Notes: generated by a model from the sequence alone, not told the origin. Positions 1 to 10,976 are shown, counted from the stretch's first letter. The stretch: 64,000 nt of DNA from Pestalotiopsis fici W106-1 (GCF_000516985.1 NW_006917091.1:6983521-7047520); one strand, 5' to 3'. A program made the numbers and translations.

Positions 1-2
1 AT

Positions 3-644
3 GAGGTTGGCAAATCTCCGCCTTCCTTTGGGGTACACTACTTGGGAAGCAAGTTCGACTCCTTTGATCTGAAATCATTCAAATGGGGATGCGCGCCGGA
101 GATGGAGCCGTGCGCCTTTGCCGCGATAGGGAGTCGAGAAGGGGAAGAGGGATCGAGCCAGTCATTCGGCCAAGACCAACCTGGTGGCGACAGGTTTGGT
201 GTGGCGATTACCGAACCACTATATTTCACGAATGTCGACTTGGTGTCCTTTCGTACCGATCCCCTTGATACCAACAAAGTCAACGGAGATGTTTGGATCG
301 ATGAGCTTGAATTAATCCTGCACCGGCGTGGTCCATCTAGCCTGACCACCACTGCACCCCCGACCAAGACCCAACCAGTGCCTCGTCCCTTGTTTACCAA
401 GTCGCCAGTACCTCCACATCTGGTTCTCAACTGCCCCGATATCTGCGTCGCCAATTCCGACGATTGTGGTCAGAACTGGGGTGGGTGCTTTGATTTTTGC
501 CTGTCCCCTTGGCCCACGTTCACGCCACCAACAGTGTGCACCATTACCTCCAATGGCGTGGCGACCACTGGCGAGACCACAGCGACCACGGTCATTATGC
601 CCTCCACGACATCAACTCAGTCTGCCGCAATACCATCATCCTAG
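3..644 (+). CDS. Secreted-type fungal protein, 3' end only
   Basis: The reading frame is open from the first bases of the window to a TAG at 642-644 (about 213 codons), so the 5' end and any signal peptide lie outside. The first ~110 residues follow a pattern common in secreted ascomycete proteins: a phrase like FDLKSFKWGC, then a beta-rich stretch ending in VWIDELELIL. A Thr/Pro linker follows. Then comes a cysteine cluster (CPDIC...DDCGQNWGGCFDFC) and a Ser/Thr-rich end. No catalytic motif is visible. Extracellular location is inferred from composition. The internal ATG codons in this frame are not convincing starts. Confidence 0.6.
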   Translation, partial: EVGKSPPSFGVHYLGSKFDSFDLKSFKWGCAPEMEPCAFAAIGSREGEEGSSQSFGQDQPGGDRFGVAITEPLYFTNVDLVSFRTDPLDTNKVNGDVWIDELELILHRRGPSSLTTTAPPTKTQPVPRPLFTKSPVPPHLVLNCPDICVANSDDCGQNWGGCFDFCLSPWPTFTPPTVCTITSNGVATTGETTATTVIMPSTTSTQSAAIPSS

Positions 645-1659
645 ATTGTTGGAAAGCTTGGTTCATGATCTATAGTGAGTGACAGACTCATAACTCATCA
701 GAGAAAAGTAAAAATCGTGGAACGATCGGTATTAGCCGCTCTTTATTGCCTATTTTCAATGCCCTCTTTGGAGCAGCATCTGTCCTTGCCGACACGGCAA
801 CATTCTCGTTAGAATACAGATGTTACAACCTATGTTGTACTTTAATCACTGCTTGTCTACTGCGCTGCGTCTGTAATCATTTTGTGCACCACTACGCTCT
901 CCTACGACTGGAAATGGCTATCACGAGCCCTTCCGGTCTTGATTACACCTGGACTTACAGACTCTCCGCTGCATTGCTATTGTCGCTGTCCTAAATTGCT
1001 CTGCGCTTAGGAGCACTTCACGTATTTATTGCAGTGAAACCTTATTTATGTGGCCTATAATCTTGAATGCGCTAGTTGAAAGTCTCTGGAAGATCGTGCC
1101 AGCAATGGGAGATAATATACACTTACGGAAAAGGACATTGCTCTAAAACTTCCCAGCATTGACAAATGCTGGATATTTGTAGTTTCCCATCGTTGTGGTT
1201 GTTCTGCGAAACACTCTCTTTACGAAAAACCTTAGAATAGCTGTTCAACTCTGGCGGGTTGTCTGGACTGAACATACTTGTCGTGGATACTCATCATGAA
1301 AGCCCTGCTACAACACTGGCCGCAAACAACCTCTTTCGCTGCCTTCTTAGTGCTGGTGCCACCGCTCTTGCCGTACCGTTAATCGACAGAATAGGGGTTC
1401 GATATCCATATAGCATGGCTCAGCGCGATAAGCCCATTGCCTTTTTTTCCCCTTTCTCTTTTTCCCAAAGTTGTTGAGGCATCTTTTGACACGTCGGACT
1501 TCCCATCGGGCCGCCCGGCAGCTGCGAGGTGTCTTAGCGAGGCTGTAAGCTGATGATCATGGATGTCGAGAGGGGGTTCTCTTGGCTGTTGCATTCTTAC
1601 ACAACACTGGGACCGAAAGATCGACATTAATTAACAAGGTCGTGTACTAAACGGTGAAC
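645..1659. other. Intergenic, no gene seen
   Basis: About 1 kb between the first gene and the HET gene. Only short frames without a recognisable motif occur. A pyrimidine run lies near 1441-1470. The last part is the presumed promoter and leader of the HET gene at 1660. Confidence 0.5.
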
Positions 1660-3309
1660 ATGAGGCTCATGAACGCAAGGACAGGACAACTAGAGACTTT
1701 CCTCGCCAACATCCCACCCTACGCCATACTCTCGCACACCTGGGGCGACCACGAGGTCACGTTCGCAGATCTTCATGGAGCCCAACATCCTGCCAGCGAT
1801 AAGATCGCCAATACCTGCCGTCTAGCACTAGAGCAGAATTTATGTTACGTATGGATTGACACCTGCTGTATCGACAAGTCCAGTAGCGCAGAATTGACGG
1901 AATCTATCAACTCCATGTTCAAGTGGTATCAGCAGTCCGTCGTGTGCTATGCATATCTCGAGGATTTCGAGTCCAACGATACATTCTTCGCTGAATGCAG
2001 GTGGTTCACTCGAGGCTGGACGTTGCAAGAGCTTCTGGCACCCACAACGGTCGAATTCTACGACAAGAGTTGGAATTTCCGGGGAATAAAGCAGGAATTG
2101 GTTGACCCAATCTCCGCCATCACACATATCCCGAAGGAAGTCCTACAAGGCAGGTGGTCCTTGGAATCATGCTCTGTTGCGTCCCGAATGTCATGGGCCG
2201 CAGGCAGAGAAACGACAAGACCGGAGGACATCGCCTACAGCCTTCTCGGGCTTTTCAATGTGCACATGCCGCCTATATACGGGGAGGGGAAGAATGCATT
2301 TCGACGTCTCCAAGAAGAGATAATAAAGCGCTCCAACGACCTGACCATCCTCGCTTGGCGATCGCCTCAGTCTGATGGCTTGCCAGCTTTGGACGCTCTT
2401 GGACTGCTTGCCGAGTGCCCTGATTGGTTCCAGTATAGCAAAGCTATACAGCCGTTTAGCGACGACTTTTCAATACGCTTCGCCATCACAAACAAGGGTC
2501 TTCATATATCTAGAGATGCCCCTCATCGCCTTATCTCTGTCGCAGACGGCGAAGGCAGAGACGAAGACCTGATGTACGCCCTGTACCTGGGCCGTGACAG
2601 TAACACGAACGAGGAAGGAGGCATCTTTTTACAGAAAATCGGACCTCACTTATTCCGTCGCAGTTTTCAGCGTCCGATGGCCGGCTTTGATAGGGAGGAG
2701 AAGCAGCTGGCTATGTGGCACGTCCCGGACTATCACATACTTATCGATCCGAGCCCCCCTTCGATAGACATGAAGCACATGGAAATGGCCCAATACTTTC
2801 GTAGAGGAGGCTTACATGTTCCAAACAGCGATGACTTCAACATTATGGATGCCGTTCCCGCCCCATTATGGGATCACAGGGACCGTATGTTCCTAAAGTC
2901 CAAGCCTTATTCCTGGGCTAAACACGAAGCGGTCCTCGCCTTGAAAGTCAATTGGTTTTTCAAAGGGATCTTGATACGCCTTATAATATTGTGCGAATGT
3001 CAAAGGAAACTGACCAGGCCAGTGGTGAGAATCCTTTCTCAGGATCCACCTCCGGCGTACGCAGTGGCATTGTTTAGCTCGCGGAAAAGGAACGTCGCTG
3101 TACCTTGGGAAGAACTGGAAGCTGAATCGCCAGACGTGCTCAATTCGGCAAACCAAGTAGAAGTCCAAATGGGTAAAAGCACCCTCACCATTTCAGCCGA
3201 AATTGTGGATGACACATCGACACGGGAACTTGAGCTGCTGAAGCTCATCATATATGCGGAAGAAAACCAACCGCTCTCTTCAAGCGCCGATGTAGTTCTC
3301 GACGATTGA
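1660..3309 (+). CDS. HET-domain protein, HET-E-1-like
   Basis: Single-exon gene of 549 aa. The first ATG of the frame is at 1660; the codon opening the frame at 1654 is GTG. The product begins almost directly with the HET domain. YAILSHTWGD is near residues 21-30, YVWIDTCCIDK near 63-73 and RWFTRGWTLQELLAP near 114-128. A conserved block with SRMSWAAGRET and YSLLGLFNVHMPPIYGEG follows, as in HET-E/HET-D-type proteins. No NACHT or WD40 repeats follow, so this is a short HET protein and not a full NLR. HET domains act as cell-death effectors in heterokaryon incompatibility in Podospora and Neurospora. That role here is inference. No frameshift was found. Confidence 0.9.
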   Translation: MRLMNARTGQLETFLANIPPYAILSHTWGDHEVTFADLHGAQHPASDKIANTCRLALEQNLCYVWIDTCCIDKSSSAELTESINSMFKWYQQSVVCYAYLEDFESNDTFFAECRWFTRGWTLQELLAPTTVEFYDKSWNFRGIKQELVDPISAITHIPKEVLQGRWSLESCSVASRMSWAAGRETTRPEDIAYSLLGLFNVHMPPIYGEGKNAFRRLQEEIIKRSNDLTILAWRSPQSDGLPALDALGLLAECPDWFQYSKAIQPFSDDFSIRFAITNKGLHISRDAPHRLISVADGEGRDEDLMYALYLGRDSNTNEEGGIFLQKIGPHLFRRSFQRPMAGFDREEKQLAMWHVPDYHILIDPSPPSIDMKHMEMAQYFRRGGLHVPNSDDFNIMDAVPAPLWDHRDRMFLKSKPYSWAKHEAVLALKVNWFFKGILIRLIILCECQRKLTRPVVRILSQDPPPAYAVALFSSRKRNVAVPWEELEAESPDVLNSANQVEVQMGKSTLTISAEIVDDTSTRELELLKLIIYAEENQPLSSSADVVLDD

Positions 3310-3736
3310 CACAAGTGAAAGGGTCGTGAAGGATTGACCAGAACACCGACGAAGCTGATGACTCTCAAATTTCTTTCATGCAAATGAATTATGTTAGGGA
3401 TTTAACAAATTCGACCGCTTTGAATTTGGTGTTGCACTGACTTAGTCAGTACCCACCGCAGATCACCTGCTAGAGTATATTATGTAGAATGCTCTTCAGC
3501 ACTCCCTTTTATAGCTCAATAGGATCCACAGCAACTCCTCTTTAAGCTCCTCATGCTCTACAGATTGGCTCAGGTGAGACCTACTACCAATAGAGCCACG
3601 CAGCATTCCATCCCAGAATGATGGTGTTTTGCTTGTGAATATGAACATCACCCGTTTATTGCTCTTCAATTTCTTGCGACAAAAGATGATACTTTGTGGA
3701 GACTGCAACTCAGCTGTGGCACAGTGCTATTGCCAC
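3310..3736. other. Convergent intergenic spacer
   Basis: 3' flanks of the HET gene (+) and the secreted gene (-). I see no gene or repeat in it. Confidence 0.5.
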
Positions 3737-4824
3737 CTACGCACAAAACCCTTTAACCCCCACCGAAAAACAGTAATCGTAGAAGCTAAACGTCGTGAAC
3801 GGTGAGAATGCGTCATGGGTGTGATAACAACTATGCAGGTCGATGAACTCGTAGTAGCTACGCCAGCCTGTGCAGTCGGGATCGGCAAAACATAGTCTGT
3901 GACATGTGTACTCGGACATAGAGCTGGGAACAATGTACCAGGACACGTTGGCCCCAACGGGTTCATCGTGGCACTCGACCAAGAAACCGTTGACGCACTG
4001 CTCTGCATCTGTCTGCTCGGTACATAGAAATAGCGGTTCTGGAGTCGGCTGTGTCGTGGCGGATGGAAGAGTACTCGTCGTTGTGGGCGCCGTGCAGTCC
4101 GTTGCTGCCATTGCCGAGAACGTCACCTGTTCACATGTAGTAGAGATCAAGGTAGTCGCAAAAGCCAAGCCCGTGTCAAGGCAATCTACCGAATTGAAAT
4201 GTGTTAGACCTGTCCTTTCGAGAAAGTAGGAGACATTTGTATGCGACAACGCTTAGGAACAACTAATTGGAATCTTCTCATGCCTAGCATAGAGCCAGAA
4301 ACAACCTTTCAGAGTAGGCTGACATCTGACACCTCGGAGTATGACGACTTACATTGAAAGAAATTTTTTGCATTCATTGGATGATTGCAGGTGAGGATAC
4401 CAGTACTGCTTAGCTCGCATTTGAGTGCAATATAATCAGAGATACCCTGGAGTTGTGCATCTGTCTTAAAGAATACTTCAGAAAAGAAACCTGCATTTCG
4501 ATAGGCTGCTGCAATGAGTCCATTGTGATTTGGGGCGCTTTCATAGTCGATCAGCCTGCCAGTGCTGGTGTCCAGAGCCAGTTTCGCTGCCCCTGGTTGA
4601 TAGTTCGTGAGGGACCCATAATGGGACTCGGCGTGCTCGTAGAGATAGAGGAGACCTGCATGTGTTCCGTTGGCATAGAGAGCAGAGAGAGTGAAACAGT
4701 CTGGAGAAACTGTGGTCGGCGGCGGCGGCGGCGGCGGTGGTGGTGGTGGTGACACGTGATAGCCAGCTGACACCGCTGCGACTGCTATAGATGCCACCAG
4801 GATCTTGCAATCAAAGGAGACCAT
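3737..4824 (-). CDS. Secreted proline-rich protein, two exons
   Basis: Exons 4353-4824 and 3737-4185 on the minus strand; intron 4186-4352 runs GTAAGT to GGTAG with a CTAAC branch site. The protein is 306 aa. ATG 4824 is used; the frame continues upstream only to a TTG. The signal peptide is about residues 1-20 (hydrophobic, ending AAVSA), followed by a run of 11 prolines encoded by a GGC/GGT-type repeat. The middle domain has alternating hydrophobic residues and a few cysteines. A Thr/Pro linker leads to a C-terminal domain with about eight cysteines (CTEQ, CVNG, CHDE, CHRLC, DCTGW, CYHTH) that resembles a PAN/apple-like fold; this is weak. A TATAAATA box lies about 100 nt upstream. Probably a wall or secreted protein; I do not recognise a named family. 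Confidence 0.75.
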
Positions 4825-4920
4825 GACGGTAGGATTATAAGGACGTGTAAACAATGATTCTCCGGGCTCATGTAGAAATGAACAATAGAGGCTGCCATCA
4901 AGATCCGTCGGCGGCTTTGA

Positions 4921-4928
4921 TATTTATA
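4921..4928 (-). promoter_or_regulatory. TATA box of the secreted proline-rich gene
   Basis: TATAAATA on the minus strand, about 97 nt upstream of ATG 4824, a plausible distance in a filamentous fungus. Assigned by sequence and position only. Confidence 0.4.
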
Positions 4929-5021
4929 CCCCATCAAGACTGAAATAAAGAAGTTACTGCTAGTGACCGGTTAGTACTTGTTCCTCTTCGCCTCCCAGCA
5001 GAAGCTGAGAAAAACAAAAAG

Positions 5022-5387
5022 ATGAGGATCGGCTTTGCGTTCCCGCTGTTTGATACTTCAGCCACACGGGCAATTAGGGTTTGTCCCGATGGTGGCACTT
5101 TCCAAATGGGAGTTACTATGAAGGCCCTTGCGATTGAAACAAAAATTGGTAATAAAAACATGGATTTTGTTATGGCCCGTCTTCGCAATCTGGAGTCTCG
5201 CACCAATAAGGTGTACCAAATAGTGAGCCAAGCATATACAGATGACAAAGAGGCGAAGAGGTTCGCCTCTAGTAGTTTCACCGATTTACATCACTATAGG
5301 GAAGCGGGATTCATCTTACCTTATTGTTACACGAGGCATGCGCTGTGTCTATTTGACACTTTTCCAATTCATTCTCCCACTATATAA
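5022..5387 (+). CDS. Hypothetical ORF of 121 aa, doubtful
   Basis: ATG-to-TAA frame in an otherwise AT-rich spacer. The first ~95 residues have natural composition (for example LESRTNKVYQIVSQAYTDD). The last ~25 look like run-off into non-coding sequence. I do not recognise a family. It could be a 5' fragment of a decayed gene or a chance frame. Confidence 0.25.
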   Translation: MRIGFAFPLFDTSATRAIRVCPDGGTFQMGVTMKALAIETKIGNKNMDFVMARLRNLESRTNKVYQIVSQAYTDDKEAKRFASSSFTDLHHYREAGFILPYCYTRHALCLFDTFPIHSPTI

Positions 5388-6087
5388 GCATACGCTGAAA
5401 ATCTGGGGAACTACCTATTTATGGATCGATGGGGGGATATAATACTAACGGCCCTTTTGCAATTTTCGGAAGGATTAATTATATTTGTATTTAGAAATAC
5501 GGGGTTAAATAGGCATCTCATAAAAGCTGCTAATTTTTTTCGATTGGATTATTTCGTATTACTTTTATCGAAAAATATCTTTACCCAGACCCTGAAAGAT
5601 TTGCTGTATCCAAATTTCTTTGATATCCCTACCACAGGTAAACCACCCAAATCGAACCGAGTCGTTGCGGACTTTGCGATCGTTGACTCTAAAAAGTATA
5701 CAACACTAGGAGTGTAGGTAGACAACTGTGTTGTTCCAAGCTGTAACGAACGGGCGCCTGTCTACCGTTACGCCAATTTGTGGACAAAGGATCAGGCATT
5801 GACTGTAATTGAGTCTGCCCGTTGGGCAGCTCTATTGATGCATCTCAAGTCGCACAGCATGCGGGAGGCCGGCCAGAAGTGCGGGGTCTCATTGCAGCAA
5901 CTGCAAATATGTTGGCGCGTAATCGCAGACAAATGGAGACTTTGCCTTCTTCATTGCGTTCGTTGCATGATAATACTCTTTCCAATAACAACAAAAACGA
6001 CGACGAAACGACATAGATACCGCCACATACAGACGAGCCAAAAAAAGAGAATACGAGAATCATCCAAGAAAAAGCTGCAAATCAGAA
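5388..6087. other. AT-rich spacer before the ISG12-like gene
   Basis: Low-complexity AT-rich sequence (about 5440-5720) followed by the presumed promoter and leader of the gene at 6088. No supported gene. Confidence 0.4.
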
Positions 6088-6831
6088 ATGGCTGGCCGCG
6101 CGTTCTCTCAGTTATTGGGGCAAGGCTACAATCAAGTCACAACCTCAATCAACGATGTCAACTGGGACCAGCTCGGTAAGAACGCCATCGGCGTCACCGT
6201 AGCAGCAGGCCAAGGCCTCGGAAACGCTCTGGGACACGCCCAGACTGCAGCTGTCAACGTCGATTGGGGCAAGCTTGGTAAGGACGCAGCGACTACCGCC
6301 GCGGCAGCGGGAGAAGGACTTGGGAAAACCTTACAGCATGTCGAGACAGCAGTCAGGGAGACTGACTGGGCTGAAGTCGGGCGCTATATTTCTGCGACTG
6401 TCAAGAACAACCCAAAGACTGTATTGGTTCCTGTCGGCGTTGTAGGGGGTGCTGTTACGGGTGGTTTGCTTATGGGACCCGTCTTGGGCGCCGTAGGCTT
6501 TAGCAGCATTGGTCCAGTGGCGGGTAAGAAAGTATTCCTTCCCCTCATCAGACGTGAGCTGATATGTGATACTTGATAAGGATCGATGGCGGCAGGTATG
6601 CAGTCAGCCGGTACGGCTGGCGCGTTGTTCAGCACGTTTCAAAGTGCAGCCATGGGAGGCTATGGAGTAGGAGCTGTTATGGCTGCCTTCGCCGGTACCG
6701 GGGCCGCGGTCGGTGTGGCCGCCGGGACAGGTGCAGCCGTGGCTGTTGAAACTACTAGTAATATGGATGATCCCAAGCCTGCAGATCAGGACAAGGCTAC
6801 AGATGAAGACGAAAAACCCAAGGCCGACTGA
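6088..6831 (+). CDS. ISG12/Ifi-6-16 family membrane protein
   Basis: Exons 6088-6523 and 6581-6831. The intron of 57 nt starts GTAAGA, ends AAG and has a GCTGAT branch site. The protein is 228 aa. Residues ~20-110 hold two and a half repeats of ~33 residues, each starting near a D-W pair and containing AAGQGLGNALGH or AAGEGLGKTLQH. The C-terminal half is a Gly/Ala-rich hydrophobic segment (VGFSSIGPVAG, SMAAGMQSAG, STFQSAAMGG) that matches the interferon-induced 6-16 family. It ends in a charged Asp/Lys tail. Splicing joins VAG to SMAAGMQS exactly as the family requires. Animal members are small mitochondrial or nuclear-envelope membrane proteins linked to apoptosis. A similar role here is inference. 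Confidence 0.85.
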
Positions 6832-7489
6832 ATCGACCTAACTGAGTTGGCTTGTTACGACAAATGAAGACACAACAGGCCGCCAATTACTCGCATACAC
6901 ATGCTCGAATGTGGAGGATCACTTTCGGATTCAAGCTTCCGAATGATTACAGACCCGTCTATGTGTGTCTGGCCAGAACTGCACCCACCAAAGTCAGGCT
7001 AGGCACCGTGACTAATACAGCTGGATATCAAGCGGGGAAGCGCAGAATACAGCTGCGGAATTGCACACACAAAGAGCAAAAGTCCTTGACTGATCGTCAA
7101 ACATCGAGTTCACAGAACAAAAGTAAGAGAAGAATGTCCTTGGGTCGTTCTTCTCCCAGACGACGGAGGGTCTCAATGATCAGCTACAAACCTCGCCCAG
7201 CCGAGTGAGACATATTTTCAGCCTGTGATCCTGGTGGCAACTGCGCAGCAGCTGACAATAGGGGCTTGATTCGGGACCAGTCCAAGGCGTCAACCCTATA
7301 AAGTAGATTCTTTAGGCGTCCAGATGTTTGTCTTCCTGCTCTAAAAGTGTGCAAGTCCCAATGCTATATATACAATGCTCGGTCTGTTTCTTCCGGTAAG
7401 ACAGCCAGCCAATCATGGAAGGATTTTCGCCAGACTAATTTCCAAGTCAGCCACAAGCCTGGCTACCTAGTAATGCATGGTACCACAAT
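6832..7489. other. Intergenic, no gene seen
   Basis: The frame 6852-7208 ends in an Arg-rich stretch but has no family signature. I treat it as non-coding. Confidence 0.4.
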
Positions 7490-7834
7490 GTGGAACTGCC
7501 CACCGATCGTTGGGGCCGCTTCAGGACTCGCGAAGCACTCGGCCAGCTGCTGGGCGATATTTCCGAACCTGCCGCGGCACAGCTGATGTCTGCTACGGCT
7601 CAGCGTCGGCAGCGCATGTGCTGGCATTCCCGCTGGCTGTTCTGGATGAGATGCGCTCCGTCTACTCCCAGGCTCTGCAGCGCGTTTTCCAGGTGGCCAT
7701 TGCGTTTGCGGACGTTGGTTGTCTCGTCCATGTGGTAGGATGGGATTATGCTGCGACAAAAGCTGGAGATGGAGTACGATCTCAAAACACAAGAACGGCC
7801 GACACAATCGGGCGAAATTCACGACGACGACTGA
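7490..7834 (+). pseudogene. Relic of an MFS transporter 3' end
   Basis: Between about 7600 and 7750 one frame reads like the last membrane helix of a fungal drug-type MFS transporter (LAFPLAVLDEMRSVYSQALQ, then AFADVGCLV). A second frame, from ATG 7748 to TGA 7832-7834, reads like the acidic cytoplasmic tail of such a protein and ends in DDD. The two are out of frame, and no transporter body is present upstream. A decayed fragment is the simplest reading. Identification rests on pattern memory only. Confidence 0.35.
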
Positions 7835-8519
7835 GAAATGGATGACCTCTGGCGAGTCGGTGGAAACGTGATCATGGATTGGTTACATGCAGATGCGAGA
7901 GAAGGCAGACATAGAGTGCAGTATCGGTCTCGGCTTAATTCCTCGGAGATAAGTATATTCATAGCAGCTTTAGAAATTGGACAACTAAAAACCAATGTGC
8001 GGCGGACATGAGTCTTTAAAACGACTTAAACCTTGAGCCGTCTGCGCTTTATCCAGAAATAATCTCTCAAAGAAGCCCTCGGGGCGCTGTGGGCGGATGA
8101 CGCGCTGGCCATGGCCTGGGACCCCACGGCATCGGCTGCGATGCCCCGGCCGGTGCTGATGTGCGGCGAGAGCACGGCGACGCAGCTTCTGCGGCTCTCG
8201 GGGCTGCGGCCGGCCATCACATGCAGCCCGCGCAACTTCGACCTGGTACAGGCACGATTTGTCTGTAACAGAAGTCACCTGTGATATATATCCAAATTGA
8301 CTCGGAAATTGCAATGTGCGGCAAACTCCCGCTCAAGCTTTCAACAGGATTGCGTCCCGTGGCTTTGTGTGCTCCAAATGGCCAGCGGGGAAGAGGATTA
8401 ATGTTTACCTTGGCATTTCGAGACCGGCACCCCATTACCTAACAACGATGACTTCAAATCCGATGCGCCGTTCTCGTAACAAACAATCGAGTTTCAACAC
8501 AATCAAGAGCCGGGCGAGC
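7835..8519. other. Spacer with GC-rich coding-like island
   Basis: About 8068-8250 is much richer in GC than its surroundings and has one open plus frame of about 70 codons ([20 protein letters not shown], then [14 protein letters not shown]). Codon use there looks coding. No start, family or continuation was found, so I call it a gene fragment of unknown origin. Confidence 0.3.
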
Positions 8520-10382
8520 CTAGCTCTTACAATCCCATTTGCCCCCTATTTTGAAATCTTTGACTGGCTCCTTCCACCCTTTATAGTCCAGCATGCCATC
8601 CAGCCATTTCCGGAATATTAGAGCCGCGCCAGTTTTATGCCAGACTCCCCTTTTCACAAGCCGGCCGAAAAGTCCTATGTAATACTCCGATTTCTGTCCA
8701 TCTATGTTTTGAATCAACAGCATTTCCGAAGTTCCTACCCTGTCAAAGTTAGATTGGTGGACATAAGTCTTTGTTTTGACTTTGGCGCCGCCCTCCCAAG
8801 TTATTTCCAAGTCATAATTCTCCAACTTGGACTCGTACATGAGAGGCTCGTCTGACAGCCGTTTGACACGCACATGGACACCTTTCACCCATAGGCCGTT
8901 ACACGAACACGAACAGACCCTGCCATCTGCCAGCCGCGACTCCATCGAGGCGAATTCGTCGGGTTGGAGCGTGTAGCCTGGCATCCAACACAGCCCGTTC
9001 TTGTCATTGATCATGCTAGCATTGAGGAAGTCGGAAATATCCATCCCATTCTTGGCCAACTCCAAAAGGATATCCTCGGATGGGGCATTGTAGGAAGCAC
9101 TCGAGATCCGTGCCCTTTGAACCAGCCCCAATACACCGTAGATCTTATCGTATTCTTTTTGGCAGTGTCGTTCTCCCATAACCTTCCACGCCTGTGTCAG
9201 CGTGTCAAAAGGTGCTGAGCGACCAGCAGCTCTGATGTCCTTGTATGCGAAATGGTCAAGGATTAATACCCCTTGGATCTCTAGCCTGTTTTTCTGGCGG
9301 TCCAGATTGGTAGAATATTGTTCCAAGTTGACCAGGTATAATGGGGCCTCATCGAGGTGTTCCCGGGCGATCGCCAACCGCATTGCATCCAGTAGGGTAG
9401 CGCTAACTAGCTGATTGCTTCCGGTCAAGACTCCAACGGGTGCGCCTGATGCAGCCTCCTGGAACGTCCAGACGCGAGTCACCCACTTGCTGCGAGCAAA
9501 ATGCCGCGTCGGTTCTTTGTTCTGTTGCGCCAACTCCACCGCTTCAAACGGCTCCGAGCCGTTCTTCGGACCGCCGTACACCGTTTCGGTGATTTCAGGA
9601 ATCAAAGCTACAACGAGGTTTGCCTGCCCGTAGTACTCGCCCATGCGCGGAACCTCTTTGGCCTTTTCCTCCTCGTTGGACTGGTCGATACACCACCGAT
9701 CAATCCAAAAGTAGCGCACTCTAGTCTCCCTGGCGATGGTCTTGCAGGCATTGCGCAAATCATCGTCACTGATTTGTGTCCAAACGTACGACAGGCAACA
9801 GTACTTCACGAATCGGCCGGCCGAGGAGATGGTGCGCTTGTGCTCGCAGTCCCAGAGTTTCATGGGTGCCATACTGATTGTGTCGCGAACGTCTGGTCTT
9901 ATGGCTTTATGACTCGATCTCTTTTTGCGTGGGTTACGGTTCAGAAACATTTCTGCCGTGGTGTTCCATGGCTTGATCTGATCCATTTCCAGTTTGACAG
10001 GCTCGATCGAGGACACCCTGGTCTCTCTGTCTTTGTTGGGATCTGGATGAAACGCAGGCATCCCAGAGCGTGGACGTAGGTTATCAGGCAGGAGCCCGAT
10101 CTTAAACACATGTCGCACAAAATAAGGAGAAGGGGGCTCCCAAGCGGACGAGCTTGAGAACTCAGGCGGGGACATGAACGTGGGCAGTCCACGTTCAATG
10201 GGCCGATGGTATCGCGGATCTAGACGAGGTCTCGTAGACTGATGACGACCCCAGGGAGGTACGCTGGGCTCCCAGGGCGGGAACATGTACCGTTCAGCGT
10301 GTCGTCGTCGCGGGGTCATCACGTTATAATCGCCATTACATTCTGGACACGGACAGACGGGGTAGGCAGAATATCCCGCCAT
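8520..10382 (-). CDS. HET-domain protein, long N-terminal region
   Basis: Single-exon gene, 620 aa, starting at ATG 10382; the frame extends upstream only to a TTG. Residues 1-190 are Pro/Arg-rich with a short cysteine motif (CPCPEC, ~10-15) and no known domain. The HET domain spans about 194-310: YCCLSYVW, RYFWIDRWCIDQ and KWVTRVWTFQEA. The rest is a helical region with LILDHFAYKDIRAAGRS and YDKIYGVLGL, usual in HET proteins, followed by a beta-rich C terminus. WTQ replaces the common WG after LSYV, a departure from the consensus. Probable incompatibility or cell-death effector, by family. Confidence 0.88.
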   Translation of the reverse strand: MAGYSAYPVCPCPECNGDYNVMTPRRRHAERYMFPPWEPSVPPWGRHQSTRPRLDPRYHRPIERGLPTFMSPPEFSSSSAWEPPSPYFVRHVFKIGLLPDNLRPRSGMPAFHPDPNKDRETRVSSIEPVKLEMDQIKPWNTTAEMFLNRNPRKKRSSHKAIRPDVRDTISMAPMKLWDCEHKRTISSAGRFVKYCCLSYVWTQISDDDLRNACKTIARETRVRYFWIDRWCIDQSNEEEKAKEVPRMGEYYGQANLVVALIPEITETVYGGPKNGSEPFEAVELAQQNKEPTRHFARSKWVTRVWTFQEAASGAPVGVLTGSNQLVSATLLDAMRLAIAREHLDEAPLYLVNLEQYSTNLDRQKNRLEIQGVLILDHFAYKDIRAAGRSAPFDTLTQAWKVMGERHCQKEYDKIYGVLGLVQRARISSASYNAPSEDILLELAKNGMDISDFLNASMINDKNGLCWMPGYTLQPDEFASMESRLADGRVCSCSCNGLWVKGVHVRVKRLSDEPLMYESKLENYDLEITWEGGAKVKTKTYVHQSNFDRVGTSEMLLIQNIDGQKSEYYIGLFGRLVKRGVWHKTGAALIFRKWLDGMLDYKGWKEPVKDFKIGGKWDCKS

Positions 10383-10976
10383 CGTTTTCACACTTGGATG
10401 TTCTTGTTTGGTCAGCGGTCTCAAATGAGATCTCTATCAACACGTAATCATCGAAAACATAGTTCGCAGTGATTTAAGGCTCTATTGTTTGAAGATTGAA
10501 AGTCTCTTCAGATGTAGTCAGAATGATCAGTTGAGAGGCAGAGCTGTATCAGGTATCTGAGTGCATCGTTAAATGGGAATCTCTTTGGCCGCCTTGTACT
10601 AAAGTCACTTGCATATTCGATAGTTCGGATTATCCGCGATTGCCCCAATATTAATTGTAATAGGCCACGACTGTATCTTTCCTGGTGTTCGAAATACCAC
10701 TGTAAAGCTATAACGGCAATAAACTGCGAAGGTCATAGCATGTCCCCCAAGTATTACTGGCCTCTTTGGTTTCACAAAAATTCAGCCAATGTTATATTTC
10801 ATTTCACAACACGACAAAGTATGCGCCCCGTTACTTAGGTCTTCAATGCATGGGACTTCCAGACCCCCCCACATGGAATTGGAGTTTCTGATCAGGGTAA
10901 ATTTACACAGGCCTGTCTGCAGATCTTGCCTTTCCTACCTCATCACGAGCCATTCATGCAGGCAATTATGCATGCT
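10383..10976. other. Upstream region of the HET gene, no gene seen
   Basis: AT-rich spacer that would hold the promoter of the minus-strand HET gene. Nothing else is recognised. Confidence 0.4.
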
